Assembly: GCA_008704415.1 (NCBI GenBank)
Contig: VXIS01000024.1
Coordinates: 62,001 to 126,000 of the forward strand
From: Sphaerosporella brunnea
Taxonomy: Eukaryota; Ascomycota; Pezizomycetes; Pezizales; Pyronemataceae
Length of the DNA: 64,000 bases
Reading direction: 5' to 3'
A model generated the notes under the pieces. It had not been told where the DNA came from. It did not search any database and saw only the letters and a list, made by a program, of their open reading frames with translations. Position 1 is the first letter of the stretch. The number at the start of each line of letters is the position of its first letter. The translations under genes were made by a program, and so were the position numbers. Positions 56,841-64,000 of the stretch are shown piece by piece.

Positions 56841-57320
56841 TTACTCAACCCAGCTAACATCCCGTATTACCCCCGCCATAGCAGTACTACAGCAGACCTG
56901 GCGACTCCAATATGTGCCCCACCCGCCCTCAGCTAGCACCTTCCCCACGACACCAAGCTTCTCTTTCAGCTTCTTTGCGTGTTCTTGCTCGCTTTAGATT
57001 GCCTACCGGTCAATACTTCCCATCACATACCTTCTAGGCAGAAAAAAAAGGGAGGGGGGGGGGGGGGAGCAAACCCGTGCTTCCTGCATTGCTGCCTTCT
57101 CGGTGTTTAACGCCCGGATCTCGTCGAGTGAGAGCGCGGAGAAGGCACGGAGCTCGTTGAGTTCTCGTCGCAGCAGTTTGAGCGGGTTGCGGGTGCGGGG
57201 TTTGGACTTATTGTTGGTGGGGCGGGTGAGGGAACTGATGGAGGCGCTACCGGATGTGGGTAGGCTTGTAGTAGATATGGTGGACGCTTTGGGGATAATT
57301 ATGATGGTGAATTTCTCCAC
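56841..57320 (-). CDS. Small unidentified protein, two exons
   Basis: Minus model 57320-57031 and 56991-56841, 146 residues, 40-bp intron (GTATGT..AAAG), phase-consistent. N-terminus MEKFTIIIIPKAST is followed by Ser/Thr-rich sequence and a helical block NPLKLLRRELNELRAFSALSLDEIR, then EQEHAKKLKEKLGVVGKVLAEGGW in exon 2. The first part of the block looks conserved, as for a small mitochondrial or assembly-type protein, but I cannot name it. A G15/C15 run (about 57055-57068) is coded as poly-Pro at the exon 1 end, so the true splice donor may lie before it and the run may be intronic. Confidence 0.5.
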
Positions 57321-57490
57321 CCAGAGCTAGAGGTTCAAAGACGACCCAGACTCAGGCCTCTAGACCAATAGTGGCAGTATGGAAGGAAATAGGATTTGTT
57401 GGTGAGGGGGTATCACGGTCTTGCATTCGTCGTATGTATTGAATTGTTGATTTTGCTATTGTACACGTTTAATGTTACGAGAACGCCACC

Positions 57491-59161
57491 TCATTCCTCT
57501 TCGTCAAAGAACCAGAAACCGCCGCCGCCACTGTCCTCAGATTGCTGCTCCTGAGGGGGGAAGAATGGCTGTTGCTGCCCGCCTACATACTGCCATGGAT
57601 TTTCCGGCGGTGGGTGATCACCATACGGCGTCTGCATCGGCTCGCCATACGGACTCGGTACGTATTCCGGTTCCGATTGCGGCCGTTGCTGTTGTTGCTC
57701 TGGCGGCGCTTGCTGTTGCTCGCCGGAATATCTGCCACCCATTGCTCCGCCCATAGCCTCTCCCATCATGCCCGCCATTCCCGCATCGGCTGCACCACCT
57801 GGTGCCGGCTGGGTGGGTTCGTGATACCCGCCACCGAACACACCGACCGGCATGATGCCGCTGTGCCCTACAGAAGAGTGCCGGCTGAAGTAGTCGAAAT
57901 CGATCGACACCGCAGTCGCCAACATCACCGCTCTCTCATCCAAAGTCATTCCTCTTCCGGCGGCGGCCTCGCCCACATTCTGAAGCTCGCGTTCGGACTC
58001 CGGGGATTCTGGTGTGGAGTTCCGGTAGTCATACTGCTGGTGAGTCAAATGCGAAGGCTCGGCGGCGACGCTGGCAGCGTCCATGCGGAGGGCATAGACG
58101 CCAGTATCAGTGAATATTTCTCGGCCGAAGCCGGCAAAGTTGCGGTTCACGGAGCCGATGAGTTTGGGGGGCTCGTCGCCGGTGAGGAGACTAAAGTCCC
58201 TGTGCAGCGAGTATCATCAGTATATACTGGCAAAAGAACAAAATGGGCACATACCATGACAGTACCGGCTCGTCGACGTAGGCAAATTGTTTGTATACGC
58301 CATCTCGTCCGCCGGCTTCCGGCTGGTATCCCTTCTCGGTGGCATCGAGGGCGTTGTCTTGGTAGAGAAACAAGTTGTACTTTCTCCGAAGCAGGTGCCA
58401 CTCTTGTTGGCACTCTCCGATGACTCTATACTGATCGGGAGTAACGTGCGAAACATTGCCTGGGGTGGAGCTTGGATCTAGAGGATCGTAGGCGGTGATT
58501 CTCGAGTTTATGAAAGAAAATGGCCTGTGAAACTTGAGAACTCATCAGACAAAGCCTGGCATGGAAATGGAAGCTGGAGCAACAGACCCTCAATACTTCA
58601 ACTCCGTGCTTGTCGAAAATATGCGTAGTGAATGGACGATGAGTGCGAGCCCATTGACGCATCAGCATTTTAGTAATGCTGTGCTCCTCTTCGGCAATGA
58701 AGCCTACATGGTTGCCGGCGGGGTCACTGATGGTATATTTGTTTGCTTGCTCAAAGCCACTATCAAACAGCAATGTCAGACGCTGTCCGGTCTCTTGATG
58801 GGATATTTGCGCCATACATGAGAAGGTTTCCAAGCTCTAGCTGCCGCTGCACTACTAGTGCTGAGTTCTCCAGCAGTCTTGCGGCAGGATGCCTCTCGGT
58901 GATCACTGCACCGGGGTCTTCGGGAATAAGGACCGGCGTGTATAGAGAGTTGTAGCTCGACTCGCGTGCCGCGTCAGGAATAGGATCCGGTCGGAGAAGT
59001 GCATTACTAGCTTTGGTGGCATTGTCAGGAATGCCAACCGGAGTAGCTCGACGGCCGAATCTGCCTCGAGGACCAGCACCGCCGGAGGAGCGCAGGGAGG
59101 AAAGGCCTCGGGATATTATTCTCGGCCGGAATGATTTCGATATTGCGGAAAAGGTCAACAT
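57491..59161 (-). CDS. Phospholipid scramblase-family protein, mitochondrial type (Aim25-like)
   Basis: Four exons on minus: 59161-58818, 58759-58588, 58532-58255, 58199-57491; 500 residues. The N-terminus MLTFSAISKSFRPRIISRGL, RRATP is a basic, Ser-rich presequence type, suggesting mitochondrial import. The scramblase core has NLLIGFEQANKYTI, GNHVGFIAEEE, RQWARTHRPFTTHIFDKHG, VLRFHRPFSFINSRI, EWHLLRRKYNLFLY, FAYVDEPVLSWDFSLL and SVNRNFAGFGREIFTDTGVYALRM, with RAVMLATAVSIDFDYFSRHSS near the end. The C-terminal 120 residues are rich in Gly, Gln and Pro. Divergent from UBC7 with a 201-bp shared promoter. Confidence 0.9.
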
Positions 59162-59362
59162 TCCTTAAGAGAGTTGCTTCGTTGAAGCATGGTAAAAAAA
59201 ATGGACCTTTAAGCTGATGGGGTGAATGTGAGGTCATCGAAGATCACTTTTAAAACCCTGTCTTGGCAGGGTCTGGTTGAGTACTAAGGATGGGAACAGC
59301 TTCCACCATAGGATTTCATCTTGCCACCTACAACAACCACCTCACGCCTCACCAACTGCACC

Positions 59363-59924
59363 ATGTCGTTCGCTGTCGCCAACAAGCGCCTTTTGAAGGA
59401 ATACAAAGAGCTCATCAGGGAGTCTCCTGAGGGTATCTGCGCGGGACCTCTCGATGAGGACAATCTACTTGAGTGGGAATGCTTAATACGTGGTCCGGAT
59501 GGCACTCCTTTTGAGGGTGGCGTGTTTCCAGCTACCCTGAGCTTCCCTAAGGTACATCTGCAGCTTCCGCAGTACTTACATGACCGTGTATTGACAAGCT
59601 GGTGTGTGATAGGACTACCCTTTAAACCCTCCAAAGATGAAGTTTACCTGCGAAATGTTCCATCCCAACATATACAAAGACGGCGCTGTGTGCATATCGA
59701 TCCTACATTCCCCGGGCGACGACCCCAACCAATACGAAGATGCGAGCGAGCGGTGGTCTCCGATTCAGAGTGTAGAAAAGATCTTGATCAGTGTCATGAG
59801 CATGCTTGCGGAGCCTAACGATGAGAGCGGTGCCAACGTTGATGCTTCAAAGATATGGCGAGAGGACCGCAAGGAATATGAGCGACGTGTTCGCGCTTGC
59901 ACAAGGAAGATTTTGGGACTTTAA
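59363..59924 (+). CDS. UBC7: Ubiquitin-conjugating enzyme E2, Ubc7/UBE2G type
   Basis: Exons 59363-59551 and 59613-59924, 166 residues. UBC fold with HPN (80-82) and the catalytic Cys in GAVCISIL (C90). The 13-residue acidic insertion after the active site ([17 protein letters not shown]) is the signature of the Ubc7/UBE2G group, which serves ER-associated degradation together with Hrd1/Doa10 and a Cue1-type anchor. Full family length. The start at 59363 matches the family ([15 protein letters not shown]); an in-frame ATG at 59321 adds 14 unrelated residues. Ends 139 bp from the convergent thioesterase-like gene. Confidence 0.97.
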
Positions 59925-60063
59925 AAGGAGTTTGTGGGTTGGGGCGTTGGGTCGCTTTTTTTTGCAAATTAATACCATTATTGGGGACATCTTGAGGGCT
60001 TTGGCGGATTAGAGTTTTGTGTACACTAATTGACACTCATTGAAGCCATTTACATGAGACAGC

Positions 60064-60804
60064 TCAGGACAGCTCCACAGCTCCGGCGGGAATGCCGGCA
60101 TTGCTTCTGAGCCTTCTAGCCATAAACTGCATCATCGGCATAGCCTCTTCTTTGTTCTTCATCATGCCATCCTCCTTTCTTCCATGCCATTTCACAACTT
60201 CGACAAACTCGAAGACGTTCTTGAGACGGGCCTCAGCACCCTCGGTGATGGCTGAGTTCTTTTCGGCGCCCATGGCCATTACCGGCGTCTTTGCTTTAGG
60301 GTGTGGGGAAGGTGCAGCGTTGGGCAGGGGCCCTCCCAAAGACACAACACCACCGAATTCCCCTTCTGCCGCCGGAAGTCGAGAAGCGAGGTCCAAAGCT
60401 ACCATACCACCCTGACCCATTCCGATGAAAAAGATAGCCCTCCGATTCCAGCCGCACTTATCCACCAACACATCGTCAATAATGGTCTTCAAGAGCTTGT
60501 GGGTGGTGGTGAAATCGGCTTCCATATCCAGTCCTCCAGATGAAGAATCGAAGATGAGGTCATTGCCCCAGTGATAGCCGTTCTCGTCAAAGGGGAGCTT
60601 TGAGGGGGCCCGCACAGCCAGGGAAGCCGTCTCGGGGAAGTTGAAGTTCTTGCCCAGCGCAGCGAAGGGTGAATGCGTGTCACCGAGACCATGAAGGAGG
60701 ATCAGGATGTTGGCAGCAGGTTTGTCGTTTGCCGGACCATTGATGGTGACGACCAGATCTTTCGAGAAATCCTTGGGCTCAGGAATGCGTGGAATGGTAG
60801 CCAT
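60064..60804 (-). CDS. Acyl-protein thioesterase/carboxylesterase-like protein lacking the catalytic serine
   Basis: Single exon, 246 residues. Alpha/beta-hydrolase of the phospholipase/carboxylesterase (APT1-like) family: NILILLHGLGDTHSPF (oxyanion-loop HGLGDT, 38-43), HWGNDLIFDSSSG, WNRRAIFFIGMGQGGMVALDLASRLP. In active relatives the nucleophile elbow is GFSQGG; here it is GMGQGG, so Gly130 stands where the Ser should be. The Asp motif (normally HGDxD) is also absent around VMAMGAEKN. A His exists near the end (VKWHGRKEDG). It is probably a non-catalytic or differently acting member. The start at 60804 gives a normal N-terminus. Confidence 0.83.
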   Translation of the reverse strand: MATIPRIPEPKDFSKDLVVTINGPANDKPAANILILLHGLGDTHSPFAALGKNFNFPETASLAVRAPSKLPFDENGYHWGNDLIFDSSSGGLDMEADFTTTHKLLKTIIDDVLVDKCGWNRRAIFFIGMGQGGMVALDLASRLPAAEGEFGGVVSLGGPLPNAAPSPHPKAKTPVMAMGAEKNSAITEGAEARLKNVFEFVEVVKWHGRKEDGMMKNKEEAMPMMQFMARRLRSNAGIPAGAVELS

Positions 60805-61082
60805 GGCTCGGCAAAGATATGGTTATCGGTCTGCGGTCGAGGATATGGATGGCGGGATAAGATGGATGATCTGTCAAGATCAGTACTCGTAGATTGTGAA
60901 GACGTTCTATAGAAGACTCATTATATGGCGGTCTGCGGTATGTCGCAGCATTCTCTAATTCTGACATCGTTGATCTCCACTGCATCACGTGCTCACCTCT
61001 CCGGTTACCCGCTTTGGATTTTTGTTTCCAAACACTTGCGCTTCAGTTTTTTTTGACGGTCAGCTCAGCTCCCCCCTCCACA

Positions 61083-62171
61083 ATGGCCTCCCAAACCTCT
61101 CGACAGGCCTCCGGACTAGTGTCGCTCTTTCTCCGGCCACGGTCGCTCAACTTCGTGTCGAGTCGTCACATCGTTCCTTCTTCGCAGCGATGCATTCACA
61201 GTGAGCAGCAGCAGCAGCCTGGGTCGAGTGAGCAGCCACAAGAGCAGCCACAAGAGCAGCCAGAGGTCTCGAAATACGTGCCGAAGCCGGCTCGGTTACC
61301 TTACGCAACGAAGCGATTCCACAATGCACGCCCTCAACCCCGAGCTCCCTACCCCATACGGGCGCGGAAGTACTTTGCGGTCAACGACGATCCCAAGGTG
61401 CTGAACGAGATGTACTTGAAGCTTTTCGGAAAAGACATGCGGTTGACCGAAGAAGCCAAATGGCAGGCTGTCACGCACAAGTCGTTTGACCACGGTCGAC
61501 AGCCATACAACGCAAAGTTGAGGTTTTTGGGTAGGGCATCCTTGGAGAGGTGCCGGCCGACTCACGGAGCGACTGTGATAGCACTGTATAAATAATGGAT
61601 GTTGATATGGTCTTGATTTTAGGCAAGAAGCTCCTTGAACTGCATGCATCCTTTCACCTCCTGGAACGCCCTCTCAAGGGAAGCGGCTTAAAGGACAAGG
61701 AGGGAAAGCCTCAAAAATACTTTTCTCTGGAGGGCGCACAATATCAAAGCCCCGAACCATTCCTACACGACGACTACAAGAACCTCGAGAACGTGTCCTC
61801 CACTAGGATTGAAGGCTACATCAGCACGGCGCGTCTCCTGCCCCTGGCGAAGGAAGTGGAATTGCACAAGGTGATGCGGTGGAAGCCGGCGCAGGTATAT
61901 CAGCTTGCACTCGAACCTAAGGGAAGTGATTGACGTTGGGCAGATTAACGACTTGGATCGTTCCGGTCAAGATGTCGTAGCTATGGAGTGCTTGTACGCT
62001 ATTGTTGGGGCAGTTGCTCTGCAGAAGGGTGGAAAGATCGCTGGGGAGTTCATTGACGAGAGGGTTTTATGCTACAAGCGGCCACGGGGATCGCGATTTC
62101 CGTTATCGGGCGCGTTGCCTACAGCGGCGGCTACTGCTACACCAAAAAATGCGCCGGCGACTTCATCATGA
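61083..62171 (+). CDS. MRPL15: Mitochondrial large-subunit ribosomal protein mL57 (RNase III fold)
   Basis: Exons 61083-61530, 61623-61894, 61944-62171; 315 residues. N-terminal presequence rich in Arg/Ser (to about residue 40), then a Gln-rich segment of GAGCAGCCA repeats. The RNase III-like domain has YFAVNDDPKVLNEMYLKLFG, RLTEEAKWQAVTHKSFDHGRQ, LRFLGKKLLELHASF and, in exon 3, GQDVVAMECLYAIVGAVALQKGG. Catalytic acids of true RNase III are not evident, as expected for the structural mitoribosomal member. The last 25 residues after FIDERVL look unnatural (Ala/Thr/Pro-rich), so the annotated end may be wrong. Divergent from the thioesterase-like gene. Confidence 0.78.
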
Positions 62172-63038
62172 GAGGAGAGGGGGGTTGCAAGAGAAAATTC
62201 TGGGTCTGGAAGGCGGGCGACCTGTGTACCATATGTATATCCAGTGTATAAAATAGAAGTAGACTGGAGTTAGGCTCAACGTATAAGCATACAATTGTTC
62301 CCGGGGGATACCTATTATTGAAAATGCACTATCAAAAGCTATAATTGCGTACTGGGCTTTTGGTAGGGCGCACCCTCCATAAGAAAAAAAAACCCCTACA
62401 ATCTACTCTCCTTCCAGTGCGAATCAAAAAGCTCATCATCATTTTCCCTTTCCTCACTTTCCTTAAGATCGGCTGGCACCCTCAGAGTCACTCAAACCTA
62501 ACCCATCCAGTGTCAAAAGCTGGCTTTTGATCAAAGCGCTCTGTGTTTCGTACGAAATTAAGGTCTGCCAATTCTTGCAATTGTGCCTTGCAGTGAATCG
62601 TCGGTGATGATGGTTATGTATATTCAAGCCCTAACCCACAAATTTTCGCCGAATCCCTTAGCGCGGTTCGCGGTGTTTAAAATCTGAGATGACTGACTTC
62701 CTACACTTTTTCCTTTACCTCACGGGCTCAACATCAACCCCACCGACTACTGCCGCCAACACTTGAAAGGTATGCTTCCACTACAATTTCCTTCTTTGCT
62801 TCATGAATGGGGATAATATACTGCAATACCCTCTGTCGCGTTGATGACATTTTTATGCCTAGGGGAGCGACACTGACTTTAGTTGCTCCTCGATGATGGC
62901 TCAATTATAGACTACAACGGTATCTGAGCGACATCAGAGTCCGCTGGTTTGCTTCGTTTGCGCTTTAGCACGCAAGATCATGGCTGACTTTGCTCTATAG
63001 ACTAATGAGCCATATATAGCCACTCCAAGCCTACCATC
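62172..63038. other. Intergenic region upstream of SEN2
   Basis: About 870 bp with no recognised gene. A possible non-coding leader intron (GTATGC at 62770 to ATAG at about 62910) may exist upstream of SEN2, but this is speculative. Confidence 0.35.
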
Positions 63039-64000
63039 ATGGGTTCAACAACCGCACCCGCGCCTCCTAAGAAGCCGGTGATGAAGAAGCCTAACTACAA
63101 TCTTCTTCACGTCAATCCTCTACCCCTCACCATTCAAGCACTCCCACCCCTAATCCCCCACAACCCTCTCTCGCTCCTGCACATCCTGTACACATACTTG
63201 TTTTGTCGGACCCCGTGCCAGCCCTCGCCTCCATATGTGGGTTTCTTCAACCCAGCGACTCGCTCTGTCCATGTGGTCGATGCGCGCTCCATCCAGGCCT
63301 TCTGGAACAGCGGCTTCTTTGGCAAGGGTTCACTGTCACGATCTGAGCCTACGTGGATCTCTCGTCGCCGCCGAGCGTTGGGTATCATTGGTAAAGACGA
63401 GGATTTGACGGCAGAGGAAATCACAGAGCGCCGCAGGCAGGAGAGAAAACAGTTCAAGTTGGAGCGCGCCCGTGCCGAGAAAGAGAGAATCCAGAACCAG
63501 CTCGCCCAGGAGGGAAAGATTGATCTGCCTGCTGATGGTGCCTCCTCTCCGCAGCCCGATGCAGCTGCAGCTGGTGAAAGTGATATCACCGCCGCTGCCA
63601 CTGTTCCTGCTCCTCCCATCGAGCCAGAGGAGGAGGAAGATGACGAACTCGTGACAGACAAACCTTCTATTTTCGTGGAAGACCTTGAGCACCTGCAGTT
63701 GACGCCGGAGGAGGCGTTTTTCCTGATGTATGGCTTGGGCGCATTACAGGTCACTGTAGGACCGGAGGGAAATGTGTGTCTTCTTCGCTGCTGTTGCTTT
63801 CATATAGACAATAAATCTAATACACCTGGTAGACTCCAGTTGATATCCGCAATGCTTTGTGCCTGTTCCGCCAACACTCGTACTTCCCTGCCCTCGAGAA
63901 CGAGGTGTATCTCCAGCCGGATGATACCTTTATGCTCAACTACGTCGTTTACCACCATTTCCGTTCGCTTGGGTGGGTCGTTAGGCCGGGTGTCAAGTTT
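63039..64000 (+). CDS. SEN2: tRNA-splicing endonuclease subunit Sen2 (3' truncated by window end)
   Basis: Exons 63039-63773 and 63833 onward, running off the window; 301 residues visible. Sen2 is the catalytic subunit that cuts the 5' splice site of intron-containing pre-tRNAs. Seen are NYNLLHVNPLPL, YVGFFNPATRSVHVVDA, AFWNSGFFGKGSLSRSEPTW, a basic coiled-coil (TERRRQERKQFKLERARAEK), an acidic linker, LTPEEAFFLMYGLGAL and the start of the nuclease domain LNYVVYHHFRSLGWVVRPG. The catalytic Tyr/His/Lys triad lies beyond the window. The 59-bp intron after GGAAAT keeps frame. Confidence 0.95.
   Translation, partial: MGSTTAPAPPKKPVMKKPNYNLLHVNPLPLTIQALPPLIPHNPLSLLHILYTYLFCRTPCQPSPPYVGFFNPATRSVHVVDARSIQAFWNSGFFGKGSLSRSEPTWISRRRRALGIIGKDEDLTAEEITERRRQERKQFKLERARAEKERIQNQLAQEGKIDLPADGASSPQPDAAAAGESDITAAATVPAPPIEPEEEEDDELVTDKPSIFVEDLEHLQLTPEEAFFLMYGLGALQVTVGPEGNVCLLRCCCFHIDNKSNTPGRLQLISAMLCACSANTRTSLPSRTRCISSRMIPLCSTTSFTTISVRLGGSLGRVSS

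Noticed and set aside
57542..58423. 293-codon ORF on plus
   Set aside because: Antisense shadow of the scramblase; low-complexity peptide without family features.

Overview
The window is nuclear DNA of a filamentous ascomycete (Pezizomycotina). The evidence is many small spliceosomal introns (about 48-160 bp, GT..AG, CTRAY-like branch points), protein families typical of these fungi (CipC-like DUF3759, Mmc1, URC4/DUF1688, PQ-loop transporter, fungal SPX-EXS protein, ceramide glucosyltransferase) and remnants of fungal DNA transposons. The sequence does not settle the class. Gene models were assembled by hand by joining exons so that frame and family alignment hold; splice sites are predictions.

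Layout. 0-8 kb: 3' end of the CAF-1 large subunit, a small CipC-like gene, eIF2-beta, a pICln homologue (minus) and ceramide glucosyltransferase. 8-14 kb: a gene-poor transposon graveyard with a DDE transposase interrupted by a foldback MITE, a shortened pogo-type element and several further inverted-repeat elements that abut at TA dinucleotides. 14-25 kb: a dense block with the SPX-EXS phosphate/signalling protein, Mmc1-family mitochondrial protein, Spo11 (minus), an alpha-methylacyl-CoA racemase/CoA-transferase III protein (minus), a WW-domain protein and a Yar1-like ankyrin protein. 25-29 kb: three-exon NOP10 (minus), then a Harbinger transposase relic and a small hydrophobic ORF with a tandem duplication. 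29-38 kb: AP-1 mu subunit, an unidentified conserved-looking protein whose 5' end is disturbed by a C14 run, calcineurin A and lanosterol-synthase-like cyclase (minus). 38-39 kb: Tc1/mariner relic. 39-64 kb: a 1423-residue coiled-coil protein, PQ-loop transporter, SGT1, URC4-like protein, a 3.2 kb gene-free gap, a WD40-like/inositol 5-phosphatase, a small unknown gene, a mitochondrial-type scramblase, UBC7, a thioesterase-like protein lacking its catalytic serine, mitochondrial ribosomal protein mL57 and the 5' part of SEN2.

The genes are mostly independent housekeeping genes rather than one pathway. Some functional links exist: GCS, lanosterol synthase, scramblase and the 5-phosphatase concern membrane lipids; SGT1, UBC7 and CAF-1 concern protein or chromatin quality; calcineurin is a stress-signalling phosphatase. 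I found no biosynthetic gene cluster, CRISPR array, rRNA or tRNA. The most unusual material is the mobile-element island at 9-12.8 kb and two oddities of single genes: the pseudo-thioesterase and the C-run/25-nt pseudo-intron gene.
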